Below, in pieces: positions 1 to 6,693 of a stretch of 10,768 nt of DNA. This DNA is from Chloroflexota bacterium (GTDB lineage Bacteria; Chloroflexota; Dehalococcoidia; SZUA-161; JAUWZY01). The stretch covers positions 1-10,768 of the forward strand of contig JAUWZY010000022.1 in the NCBI GenBank assembly GCA_030615045.1, in the 5' to 3' direction. The first letter of the stretch is position 1. The number at the start of each line of letters is the position of its first letter. A model generated the notes under the pieces. It saw nothing but the letters and a program-made list of their open reading frames with translations, made no database searches and was not told the origin of the DNA. The translations under genes were made by a program, and so were the position numbers.

Positions 1-681
1 CCTGTGGTGGTTCATGGCGGCGGCAACAGAATCACTGAGTGGCTGGGCAAATTGGGAATTTCAACCAGCTTCGTCCGCGGCTTGCGGGTCACCGATAAGA
101 AAACCCTTGATGTAGTCATTGCCGTGCTCACCGGCTTGGTCAATAAGGAGCTTGTAGCTGCCATCAACTCACTGGGGGGCAAAGCCATCGGCATGAGCGG
201 CGTCGATGGCGGACTGATCCAGGGCAGGATCGAAAGCCGCGACATGGACTATACGGGGCAGGTGACAAAGGTCAACATCGAGCCGGTCCAGGCCATCCTG
301 GACGCCGGATATATCCCTGTCATCGCCCCCGTGGGGCTGAAGCTGCCCGCTGAGGATGATGACCCAGTTATGCTGCTCAACATCAATGCTGATGTCACCG
401 CCGGCGAGCTGGCGCTGGCGCTAAAGGCAGAAAGGCTCATCTTCCTCACCGATGTCGCCGGCGTGTGCGATAATTCGGGCAAGCTCCTGCCCAAGCTATC
501 CGCAGCAAAAGCAAGAGCCCTTTTAGCCTCCGGGGTCATCTCCGGGGGCATGATCCCAAAGGTAGAGGCCTGCCTGCGAGCCCTGGAAATCGGCTCCTCA
601 GCCCAGATCACCGATGGACGCTCGCCACATGTTCTGCTTGCCGCTATCGAAGACCAGGCACCGGGGACTAAGATCCAATGA
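1..681 (+). CDS. argB: Acetylglutamate kinase, 5'-truncated by window edge
   Basis: Amino-acid kinase family enzyme that phosphorylates N-acetyl-L-glutamate with ATP, the second step of arginine synthesis in the cytoplasm. The frame is open from base 1, and 226 residues are visible. It starts in the PVVVHGGG substrate-binding loop, followed by RVTDKKTLDVV, NKELVAAIN, SGVDGG, NINADVTAGE, the nucleotide-site segment FLTDVAGV, SGGMIPKV and a C-terminal AQITDGR. Family members are usually about 260-300 residues, so roughly 35-60 N-terminal residues, including the first KxGG lysine, lie upstream of the window. For that reason the N-terminal helix that marks arginine-inhibited forms cannot be judged. 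The stop overlaps the argD start (ATGA), which indicates translational coupling. The identification is firm; only the start is missing. Confidence 0.97.
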   Translation, partial: PVVVHGGGNRITEWLGKLGISTSFVRGLRVTDKKTLDVVIAVLTGLVNKELVAAINSLGGKAIGMSGVDGGLIQGRIESRDMDYTGQVTKVNIEPVQAILDAGYIPVIAPVGLKLPAEDDDPVMLLNINADVTAGELALALKAERLIFLTDVAGVCDNSGKLLPKLSAAKARALLASGVISGGMIPKVEACLRALEIGSSAQITDGRSPHVLLAAIEDQAPGTKIQ

Positions 682-1862
682 GCGATTACCAAGAGCGGGA
701 GAGAAAATACCTTATGGCTACATTCAAGCGGCTGCCAGTGACGCTGGTCCGCGGAAACGGGGTAAGGGTCTGGGATGACCGGGGTAAGGAGTATCTGGAC
801 TTCATCGCCGGCATCGCGGTGAACCTCTTAGGCCATTCCCATCCTGTAGTGGTCGCTGCGTTGAGGGAACAAGCGGAGACCCTTGTCCACACCTCAAATC
901 TCTTCTACACCGTGCCCCAGATACAACTCGCCGAGCTTCTGGTGCAAAACAGCTGCCTGGACAAGGTTTTCTTCTGCAACAGCGGTGCCGAGGCTAATGA
1001 GGGGGCAGTGAAGCTGGCCCGCAAATACGCCAAGCTCTACTTGAATGGCGCCTATGAGCTAATCACCACCGTAGATTCCTTCCACGGGCGTACTCTAGCT
1101 ATGGTGGCCGCCACCGGGCAGCAACGATTTCAGGAGCCCTATACCCCACTCCCCAGTGGCTTTGTCAATGTCGAGTATGATGACATCGAGGCCATAAAAC
1201 GGGCTACAACCAGCAAGACTTGTGCCGTGATGCTGGAGCCAATACAGGGCGAGGGCGGAGTTAATATCCCCAGCGAGGATTACTTCAAGCAGGTGCGAGC
1301 CTGGTGTGACGAAAAGGGGCTGCTTCTCATCCTGGATGAGATCCAGACTGGGCTGGGACGCACGGGGATCCTCTTTGGCTACCAGCTGTTTGGCGTCGAG
1401 CCCGACATCATGACCTTGGCTAAGGGGCTGGGGGGAGGGATGCCCATAGGGGCTATTCTGGCTAAAGAGAAGACCTCTGTTTTCGCTCCCGGCGACCACG
1501 GTTCCACCCTCGGCGGCAATCCCCTGGCTTGTGCTGTGGGATATGCCAGCATGAAGTTTCTTCTGGGAAATGATGTGGCCGGAAATGCAAAGCGTATCGG
1601 GGACTATCTAATAGATAAGCTCGAAGGAGTAAAATCGAGATTCGACCACATCGTCGATGTGCGCGGGCGCGGGCTTTTGATCGCTTTAGAATTCGACCGT
1701 GACATCGCTGATGAGTTAGCGCTGGCTTGCCTTGAGCAAGGGCTTTTGCTCAATGCAGTCAAGCCCAATGCCCTGCGCTTCATGCCCCCGCTCATTATCG
1801 AGGAGAAAGACATCGATGAAGCTATCGCCATCTTGGAGCGGGTTCTTTCGAGTAAGCTCTGA
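678..1862 (+). CDS. argD: Acetylornithine aminotransferase (class III, PLP)
   Basis: PLP-dependent transaminase that converts N-acetylglutamate semialdehyde to N-acetylornithine using glutamate, step 4 of arginine synthesis. At 394 residues it has normal family length. Visible motifs are NSGAEANE (101-108), which binds the PLP phosphate, SFHGRTL (134-140), EPIQGEGG (187-194), LDEIQTGLGRTG with the ring-binding Asp220, and TLAKGLGGG with the Schiff-base Lys249. GSTLGGNPLA follows at 275-284. The start ATG overlaps the argB stop by 4 bp, and the N-terminal YLMATFKR region matches the family start. ArgD enzymes often also act as succinyldiaminopimelate aminotransferase. A double role here is possible but the sequence does not show it. 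Confidence 0.97.
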   Translation: MSDYQERERKYLMATFKRLPVTLVRGNGVRVWDDRGKEYLDFIAGIAVNLLGHSHPVVVAALREQAETLVHTSNLFYTVPQIQLAELLVQNSCLDKVFFCNSGAEANEGAVKLARKYAKLYLNGAYELITTVDSFHGRTLAMVAATGQQRFQEPYTPLPSGFVNVEYDDIEAIKRATTSKTCAVMLEPIQGEGGVNIPSEDYFKQVRAWCDEKGLLLILDEIQTGLGRTGILFGYQLFGVEPDIMTLAKGLGGGMPIGAILAKEKTSVFAPGDHGSTLGGNPLACAVGYASMKFLLGNDVAGNAKRIGDYLIDKLEGVKSRFDHIVDVRGRGLLIALEFDRDIADELALACLEQGLLLNAVKPNALRFMPPLIIEEKDIDEAIAILERVLSSKL

Positions 1863-1900
1863 GTTTTGCCTGGCTCGATGACCAAACATTTGAAACGGAG

Positions 1901-2614
1901 ATGGAGATAATTCCGGCTTTAGACCTGCGGCAGGGAAAATGCGTTCGCCTCTATCAAGGGGATTATGACAAGGAGACGGTGTTCTCCCATGAGCCGGTGG
2001 CTATTGCCCTGCGCTGGCAGGCTCAAGGGGCAAAGCGATTGCACCTCATCGACCTCGATGGCGCCGCTGAGGGCAGGTTATGTAATGAAGCCGCCATTAA
2101 GGAGATACTGAAGGCGGTCACATTCCAGGTCCAGATTGGTGGTGGCATCAGACAGCTTGAGACAATATACAAACTGCTCAGCCTGGGCGCAAGCCGGGTG
2201 ATTCTGGGCACGGCGGCAATAGAAGACAGGGAACTGGTAACCGAGGCTTGCCGTCGATTCGGCGAGAGCATCGTCATCGCCATCGATGCCGAAGATGGCT
2301 ATGTGAAAAGCCATGGCTGGCGCCAGGGCTCGAGCACAACCGCGGAGCAGCTGGTAAACAGGATGGCCGATTTGGGGGCCAGGCGCTTTATCTATACCGA
2401 CATCAGCCGAGATGGCACCCTGACCGAGCCCAACTTCGACGCCATCGCCAATCTCGTTGCCCAAACCAGCCTCCCCATCATCGCGTCGGGTGGGATTTCA
2501 AATATCGCCCAGTTAAAGAGGCTGGCCCAGAGCGGAGCTGAAGGTGCAATCGTGGGCAGGGCGCTTTATACTGGAGATGTCGATTTAAAACAGGCGTTAA
2601 GGGAAATTCGCTAA
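1901..2614 (+). CDS. hisA: ProFAR isomerase HisA
   Basis: Phosphoribosylformimino-5-aminoimidazole carboxamide ribotide isomerase, a TIM-barrel enzyme of histidine synthesis acting just after HisI. It has 237 residues, normal for the family. It opens [17 protein letters not shown] with catalytic Asp8, then DLDGA (51-55), the phosphate loop [21 protein letters not shown] with the second catalytic Asp129, YTDISRDGT (165-173), ASGGI and GAIVGRALY. No earlier in-frame ATG, GTG or TTG exists between it and argD, so ATG 1901 is secure. However, the only Shine-Dalgarno-like bases (GGAG) abut the start codon with no spacer. It lies 38 bp after argD and probably shares its transcript. A bifunctional HisA/TrpF (PriA) role cannot be excluded by eye. 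Confidence 0.97.
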   Translation: MEIIPALDLRQGKCVRLYQGDYDKETVFSHEPVAIALRWQAQGAKRLHLIDLDGAAEGRLCNEAAIKEILKAVTFQVQIGGGIRQLETIYKLLSLGASRVILGTAAIEDRELVTEACRRFGESIVIAIDAEDGYVKSHGWRQGSSTTAEQLVNRMADLGARRFIYTDISRDGTLTEPNFDAIANLVAQTSLPIIASGGISNIAQLKRLAQSGAEGAIVGRALYTGDVDLKQALREIR

Positions 2615-2630
2615 ATTCGCTCGATTCGCC
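2604..2630 (+). repeat. Three 9 bp tandem units across the hisA stop
   Basis: AAATTCGCT occurs at 2604-2612 and again at 2613-2621, followed by a diverged third unit CGATTCGCC at 2622-2630. The period is nine bases, so the frame is kept. The hisA TAA (2612-2614) lies at the junction of the first two units. The in-frame sequence after the stop stays open until TAA at 2666, which would read as IRSIR and onward. This looks like a small slippage duplication at the gene end. Confidence 0.6.
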
Positions 2631-2645
2631 AGGCAAAGCTCTATC

Positions 2646-3008
2646 TTGCAGAAAGGGGATTGCGCTAAGGCTGTGATAGAACCCAGGTTCGACGAAAAGG
2701 GACTGATCCCGGCCATCATCCAGGATGCCGAGAACGGCCAGGTGCTCATGCTGGGGTTCATGGATAAAGAGGCGTTTGAGCGGACGCTTTCCTCCGGCGA
2801 GGTCTGGTTCTATAGCCGAAGTCGGCAGGAACTGTGGCACAAGGGGGCAACCTCGGGAAGTCGCCTCTACGTGCGCTCCATCTTCATCGACTGCGATGAA
2901 GACGCCCTATTGCTCCAGGTGAACCCGGCGGTACCGGTGTGCCACACGGGAAACATGTCCTGCTTCTTCCGTGAGCTCACTCAGCGTCAGCATCCAGAAC
3001 CCCCTTAA
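2646..3008 (+). CDS. hisI: Phosphoribosyl-AMP cyclohydrolase HisI
   Basis: Metal-dependent hydrolase that opens the adenine ring of phosphoribosyl-AMP, the third step of histidine synthesis. The longest form is 120 residues from TTG 2646. Visible are [18 protein letters not shown], the magnesium-site cluster DCDEDALL (Asp82, 84, 86) with Cys83, and CHTGNMSC with Cys99 and Cys106, which complete the zinc site. There is no HisE (pyrophosphohydrolase) domain, so that activity must be encoded elsewhere. The start is uncertain. Family homology begins near [13 protein letters not shown], so GTG 2673 (111 residues) is a good alternative, although neither start has a well-spaced Shine-Dalgarno. It follows hisA by 31 bp. 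Its 3' end overlaps the opposite-strand DUF1385 gene by 32 bp. Confidence 0.95.
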   Translation: MQKGDCAKAVIEPRFDEKGLIPAIIQDAENGQVLMLGFMDKEAFERTLSSGEVWFYSRSRQELWHKGATSGSRLYVRSIFIDCDEDALLLQVNPAVPVCHTGNMSCFFRELTQRQHPEPP

Positions 3009-3846
3009 GCGCCGATATAGCTACCTCTAACTGACCATCATCGGGCTGGCGTGTGGTCAGCGCTTGCAGCAGGAAACAGGGGGTGAGCAGAGTTCGGACG
3101 GCGATATTTTTGACGTGCCCGGCGCTGAGGCGCATCATCTCATAGCTAAAGGCGGCGATGACGGGGAAAAGGGCAATCCGCTCCAGCAAGCGCAGCCACA
3201 GTGGCGGTCGCCCCAGGAAGGCAAAGACAACAATAGCTAAGACAAAGACAATGAGGATGAAGGCGGTACCGCAGCGAGCATGAGCTGTGCTGTATCCACG
3301 AACTTGGTCCACCTCGAGAGCAGCCCCTTGCTCATAGGCATTGACGGTTTTATGTTCAGCACCATGGTAGGCGAATAGCCGCCGCACATCGGGAATGAAG
3401 GCGATAACCCAGAGGTAGGCGATGAAAATGGCGAGGCGAACCACCCCATCCACCGTATTGCTGACAATAGATGAGCTTATGAAGGGGTCAAGAGCCCAGA
3501 CGACAAGCAATGGCAGCACCAGGAACAGCCCCAAAGCCAGGATAACGCCAAGGGCGAGGGAAAACCAGAGCCAAGCGGGATTGAGCCTTTCAGTTTCTCT
3601 ACTTGAGGCGACTTCAGCGGAATAAAACAGGGTGCGCACACCCAAAATCAAGGACTCCCAAAGCACAAGGATGCCGCGGACAAAGGGCATCCTCCTGAGA
3701 CGGCCGCGATAGATAGCGCCTACGGGCTCGGTGAAGGTTACGATGCCGCCATCGGGGGCGCGAAGGGAAACCGCGATATGCTTGCGCCCCCGCATCATCA
3801 CCCCTTCAATTAGCGCCTGACCACCATAATGAAACTTGGCAGCCAA
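2977..3846 (-). CDS. DUF1385 family membrane protein (YqhQ-like)
   Basis: Member of DUF1385, the family of B. subtilis YqhQ, whose biochemical role is unknown to me. It has 289 residues, about usual for the family. Signature segments are [14 protein letters not shown] near the N-terminus (7-20), [14 protein letters not shown] (159-172) and [10 protein letters not shown] (185-194). Conserved His, Glu, Lys and Cys in these suggest a metal site or catalytic site, which is inference. Hydrophobic stretches at about 93-119, 134-152 and 194-212 look like membrane spans. The start is TTG 3846: an in-frame TGA sits two codons upstream, AGGTGAGG precedes it, and the conserved YGGQALIEG follows almost at once. 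In many Gram-positive and Chloroflexota genomes this gene lies between rpmE and prfA. Here prfA is absent and hisI converges instead. Confidence 0.93.
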   Translation of the reverse strand: MAAKFHYGGQALIEGVMMRGRKHIAVSLRAPDGGIVTFTEPVGAIYRGRLRRMPFVRGILVLWESLILGVRTLFYSAEVASSRETERLNPAWLWFSLALGVILALGLFLVLPLLVVWALDPFISSSIVSNTVDGVVRLAIFIAYLWVIAFIPDVRRLFAYHGAEHKTVNAYEQGAALEVDQVRGYSTAHARCGTAFILIVFVLAIVVFAFLGRPPLWLRLLERIALFPVIAAFSYEMMRLSAGHVKNIAVRTLLTPCFLLQALTTRQPDDGQLEVAISALKGVLDADAE

Positions 3847-3855
3847 CCCTCACCT

Positions 3856-4054
3856 CTATCTCAGCTTGCTCCAGCCAGTAACAACTAAGACGATTACAGC
3901 AATCCGGAGGACAGGTAATGCGACAATGCTAAGTGCGTGAATCCCCCAAACAGGCTATGATATAAACTGAAGCTGGCCTCGTGACTTGTTCACCACAGCT
4001 GGGGCAGAAGATAACACCCTGCGGAAGCTCTTTACCGCATTTAGGGCAGAACAT
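3856..4054 (-). pseudogene. Small zinc-ribbon plus membrane-helix gene, frameshifted
   Basis: From ATG 4054, a 41-codon frame encodes MFCPKCGKELPQG...FCPSCGEQV, a classic four-cysteine zinc ribbon (CPKC...CPSC), and stops at 3929. In the +1 frame, open from 3954 to a TAG at 3856-3858, the sequence reads LSIVALPVLRIAVIVLVVTG then WSKLR, a textbook single membrane helix with a basic end. Zinc ribbon followed by one helix is a common layout for small bacterial proteins. Skipping one base between 3932 and 3954, most simply in the C5/G5 run at 3943-3947, joins them into a 65-residue protein. The joined gene would end 9 bp before the DUF1385 start and begins 11 nt after the rpmE stop, so it fits the operon. 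It may be a real mutation, a sequencing error or, less likely, programmed frameshifting. No function can be assigned. Confidence 0.6.
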
Positions 4055-4065
4055 CCCTGCCGAGG

Positions 4066-4272
4066 CTAATCTTTGATCTTGAATCGCCTCTTGAAGCGTT
4101 CTACCTGCCCCGCTGTGTCCAAGATGCGCTGCTTCCCAGTGAAAAAGGGATGACATTTGCTACAGAGCTCCACCTTCAGCGCCGGCTGGGTGGAGCCGAC
4201 GGTGAAGGTATTGCCACAGGAGCAGGTAACCTTCGCCTCAGGGTAATATTTAGGATGAATCTTTTCCTTCAC
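4066..4272 (-). CDS. rpmE: 50S ribosomal protein L31 (zinc-binding type)
   Basis: bL31 of the large ribosomal subunit, which bridges the subunits at the central protuberance. It has 68 residues, opening [20 protein letters not shown], with Cys17, Cys19, Cys37 and Cys40 forming the CxC...CxxC zinc site. This is therefore the C+ form, which in some bacteria is exchanged for a cysteine-free paralogue under zinc limitation. No such paralogue is in the window. The start is GTG 4272, fixed by homology at [10 protein letters not shown]. Its first 23 bases overlap the 3' end of rpmA, and its Shine-Dalgarno is weak, so it is probably translated by coupling to rpmA. Confidence 0.96.
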   Translation of the reverse strand: MKEKIHPKYYPEAKVTCSCGNTFTVGSTQPALKVELCSKCHPFFTGKQRILDTAGQVERFKRRFKIKD

Positions 4273-4519
4273 CGTAGACGCTTACTTTCTTCCTGTTCTT
4301 CTTCGCCGGCCCGAACTTGACATGACCATCGATAAGGGCGAACAGGGTATGGTCTCGGCCCAAGCCGACGTTCTCCCCAGGGTGGATCTTGGTCCCCCGC
4401 TGGCGGACCAAGATATTCCCTGCGCGAACGGACTGACCCCCGTATCGCTTAACCCCCAGCCTTTTGGCGATGCTGTCACGCCCCAGCCGGGAACTGCCTC
4501 CTGCCTTCTTATGTGCCAT
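4250..4519 (-). CDS. rpmA: 50S ribosomal protein L27
   Basis: bL27, whose N-terminal tail reaches the peptidyl transferase centre. It has 89 residues and begins [29 protein letters not shown], then [24 protein letters not shown]. Position 12 is Leu within SSRLGRDS, where Asn (STRNGRDS) is usual. The N-terminus has no cleavable extension of the kind seen in Firmicutes. AAGGGGTGAG six or so bases ahead of ATG 4519 is a good ribosome binding site. A short tail after KVSVYG runs over the start of rpmE. In most bacteria rplU lies directly upstream, but here the 552-residue PEP-utiliser-type gene intervenes, 26 bp away. Confidence 0.97.
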   Translation of the reverse strand: MAHKKAGGSSRLGRDSIAKRLGVKRYGGQSVRAGNILVRQRGTKIHPGENVGLGRDHTLFALIDGHVKFGPAKKNRKKVSVYGEGKDSS

Positions 4520-4545
4520 TAAAACTCACCCCTTAACTTATCGGC

Positions 4546-6204
4546 TCACTTCCCCAGGATATAAACCGCGTTCAAATCGCCATCGACCCTGATCCGATCC
4601 CCGGTCTTGATCTTCTTGGTCGCCTCCATGCAGCCGGCCACGGCGGGGATGCCAGCCTCGCGACCCACGATTACGGCATGGGTCAAAATGCCCCCCATAT
4701 CGGTGACCACAGCACTGGCGATGCTGAAAACGTAGGTCCAGCCAGCGGTTGTAATCGGGGTGACCAAGATCTCCCCAGGCTGAAGCTCCTTGAGCCCCTC
4801 TTCGCCCATGACGACGCGGGCGATCCCTTCCACCACCCCCGGCGCTGAGCCAGCGCCATAGAGGTCAGCCTTGAGCTCGGGCCTAACCGAAGGTGGCGCA
4901 GCCACGGTGCGGATCACGGCATCCCTTATCGCCACCTCACCGAATTTCTCCATCGACCCAAAGATTGGATCCGGCTCATTTGCCAAGTACTTCTCATACT
5001 CCGCTCGACGTTCCTTTACCAGAGAATGCACGTCATACCTTTCCCTGACTATCAGTGCCGACTGAATCTCCCACGGCATCAGCATATGGATGTCGTCCGG
5101 GTGAGCGGTGACCCCATCCTTGGCAAAGCGCTTGCCCAGCTCCCTGATCACCTTGGTGTATACCGCATGACCCATCAAGTCCAGGTAATAGTTATGCTCC
5201 TCGGTCCACGAGCCGGACATCTGCGACGCCCGCAGCAGCTTCTCAAACCACTCCTTTTGCGCTGCCGGGACCTTGGCCATGACCTCCTTCTCCACCTCCT
5301 CCCGCTCCTTAGCCAAACGTTCCCGTACCGCAGCGGGGGCAAAAGCCCCTCCTCCGGCCACATACTTCCTCACCTCGGGAAAGCCCAGGCTCGGCTTCTC
5401 AATCCAGGTGGGAGAGACCCAGTCCCAGACCCGGGCACGTCTCCAGCCGTGAACGCTCACGAATTCATTCCACTCGGCAAGCCATTTCCTTCCCGCATCG
5501 CTCAACTTGAGCTGGGACACCACCTCTTCGTCCTCCGGTATGGTGAGGAACAGGTCACCAACCCCGAGCTCCTGAGCCCTGGTGCTGAGGCGCCAGATCT
5601 CTTGATCGACCTTAAATAGCACGTTGTCGAAGCCAGCCATGAGTTTGGCAAATAGGGGATCCTCGGGCTTGAGCCCGGTGACCTCCTCACCGAGGACCTC
5701 AAACAGGTGATATATCTCATGAAGACCGTAATCGTAGCGGAAGTGAATCTGCATCCACTTGCGCAGGCAATCCCAGGTGTCAAAGAAAAGCTCATAAAGC
5801 TCAACATCGCTCACCTTCTCGATATCGACCTCCATGAATGGCTTGTAGAGCGCCAGTACCTCATCTCTGGATTTAGCCCACTCCCCCCAGGGGTCGTCGA
5901 TGAGTGGCCTGATCCGTTCCCGGAACAGCTTTTCTCGCGCCGGGATCTCCTCCGGTTTGGGCTCGATGACGGCGATATAGACCCAACCACCGACCATCCT
6001 CGAGTCCCAGCCCTTAGTTCCAGGTAGGGATAGATTCTCCGCGGCCTGTTGAAAGGCACTGGATAAATATTGAACCCAGACCACGTTGAACAGCGGTGGC
6101 CAGGCCGGAGAGCCGTGAACGCGATCGCCAATCAACACCCCGTAGGTTTGCAGCGCCTCCTTGACGTCGAAGCCCAATTGGTGCTGACCATAATAGACTG
6201 CCAT
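4546..6204 (-). CDS. PEP-utiliser phosphohistidine-domain protein, no ATP-grasp
   Basis: A 552-residue protein whose C-terminal part (about 450-552) is the swivelling phosphohistidine domain of PEP synthase, PPDK and rifampicin phosphotransferase. It shows AGSAPGVVEGIARVV, ILVTPITTAGWTYVF and GGILTHAVIVGREAGIPAVAG, with His509 the expected phosphorylated residue. The first 440 residues are largely alpha-helical in character, with acidic and aromatic segments such as KGWDSRMVGGWVYIAV, FRYDYGLHEIYH and SWTEEHNYYLD. They resemble the substrate-binding region of rifampicin-phosphotransferase and phenylphosphate-synthase-like proteins. There is no N-terminal ATP-grasp domain and no C-terminal PEP TIM barrel. 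It would therefore need a partner subunit to charge His509, and none lies nearby. AAGGAGG four bases before ATG 6204 is a strong ribosome binding site. It sits 69 bp after rplU and 26 bp before rpmA. Family is secure; substrate unknown. Confidence 0.85.
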   Translation of the reverse strand: MAVYYGQHQLGFDVKEALQTYGVLIGDRVHGSPAWPPLFNVVWVQYLSSAFQQAAENLSLPGTKGWDSRMVGGWVYIAVIEPKPEEIPAREKLFRERIRPLIDDPWGEWAKSRDEVLALYKPFMEVDIEKVSDVELYELFFDTWDCLRKWMQIHFRYDYGLHEIYHLFEVLGEEVTGLKPEDPLFAKLMAGFDNVLFKVDQEIWRLSTRAQELGVGDLFLTIPEDEEVVSQLKLSDAGRKWLAEWNEFVSVHGWRRARVWDWVSPTWIEKPSLGFPEVRKYVAGGGAFAPAAVRERLAKEREEVEKEVMAKVPAAQKEWFEKLLRASQMSGSWTEEHNYYLDLMGHAVYTKVIRELGKRFAKDGVTAHPDDIHMLMPWEIQSALIVRERYDVHSLVKERRAEYEKYLANEPDPIFGSMEKFGEVAIRDAVIRTVAAPPSVRPELKADLYGAGSAPGVVEGIARVVMGEEGLKELQPGEILVTPITTAGWTYVFSIASAVVTDMGGILTHAVIVGREAGIPAVAGCMEATKKIKTGDRIRVDGDLNAVYILGK

Positions 6205-6273
6205 TTCCCCTCCTTGTTATTTTTTCTGAAACCATCTCTTTGCTCCTCACCACTAAGTCATCTCTCACCCCCC

Positions 6274-6597
6274 TCATCCAACTGCTATTTCGTCGATAAC
6301 AAGCTTGGTATAAGGCTGGCGGTGTCCCTTCTTCCTGCGATAACACACCTTGGGCTTATATTTGAACACTGTGACCTTTTCGCCTTTCCCTTGACCGAGA
6401 ACAGTGGCCTTGACCTTGGCACCAACAACAGGTCTCCCGATATGGAATTTATCTCCATCGGCAACCAAAAGCACTCGATCAAGCTCGACAATGCTGCCCT
6501 CCTCTTCAGGGAGCTGCTCCACCTCGATGATTTGCCCCGGAGACACCTTATACTGCTTGCCCCCGGTTTCCACGATGGCGTAAATCATCTTGTCCAT
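6274..6597 (-). CDS. rplU: 50S ribosomal protein L21
   Basis: bL21 of the large ribosomal subunit, 107 residues, first gene of the leftward operon. It shows [15 protein letters not shown] near the start and the C-terminal signature [19 protein letters not shown]. The cysteine in [10 protein letters not shown] replaces the threonine common in many L21 proteins. Two starts are possible: ATG 6597, with GAGG nine bases upstream, and ATG 6588, which matches the usual family start but lacks a ribosome binding site. The longer form is preferred. A near-consensus promoter lies about 60-95 bp upstream. The roughly 60 nt leader shows no structure I would call an L21 leader element. Confidence 0.97.
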   Translation of the reverse strand: MDKMIYAIVETGGKQYKVSPGQIIEVEQLPEEEGSIVELDRVLLVADGDKFHIGRPVVGAKVKATVLGQGKGEKVTVFKYKPKVCYRRKKGHRQPYTKLVIDEIAVG

Positions 6598-6641
6598 AAA
6601 CTAAATCCTCGCCCTGCTCGCCAAGGCTATCCAGGCCAAAC

Positions 6642-6671
6642 TTGACTACTGAACGTGCTCTTATTTATACT
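6642..6671 (+). promoter_or_regulatory. Sigma70-type promoter for lepB-galU
   Basis: TTGACT (6642-6647) and TATACT (6666-6671) are separated by 18 bases, each matching the consensus at five of six positions. Transcription would start near 6678, only about 15 nt before the lepB ATG at 6693. This argues that the in-frame TTG at 6642 is a -35 element and not a start codon. Confidence 0.7.
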
Positions 6672-6693
6672 ATATTTTGCTTTACTTTGTCAA
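6664..6693 (-). promoter_or_regulatory. Sigma70-type promoter for the rplU operon
   Basis: On the minus strand, TTGACA (6693-6688) and TATAAA (6669-6664) are separated by 18 bases, matching the consensus at six of six and five of six positions. Transcription would start near 6657, about 60 nt before rplU. The -35 box covers the start codon of lepB, and the -10 box overlaps the -10 of the lepB promoter on the other strand. Confidence 0.72.

Noticed and set aside
3031..3060. Inverted repeat CTGACCA...TGGTCAG downstream of hisI
   Set aside because: The 7 bp stem has a 16-base loop and no T tract, and it lies inside the DUF1385 gene. It is too weak to call a terminator.
4055..4156. Upstream extension of the zinc-ribbon frame into rpmE
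   Set aside because: This part is antisense to nothing but overlaps rpmE in another frame and lacks zinc-ribbon character. The conserved region begins at MFCPKC.
5026..5619. 197-codon plus-strand frame across the phosphohistidine-domain gene
   Set aside because: It is rich in Pro, Leu, His and Arg as expected of a complementary-strand shadow. The opposite strand has recognisable domain motifs and a strong ribosome binding site.
6205..6273. Possible internal promoter or small gene in the rplU to phosphohistidine-gene gap
   Set aside because: The 69-base gap has no -35/-10 pair, no terminator hairpin and only a three-codon frame or out-of-frame extensions. I see nothing beyond the ribosome binding site.
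6642..6692. N-terminal extension of LepB from TTG 6642
   Set aside because: The TTG is part of a TTGACT -35 box with a good -10 18 bases later. The extra 17 residues have no ribosome binding site and do not match a signal peptidase N-terminus.
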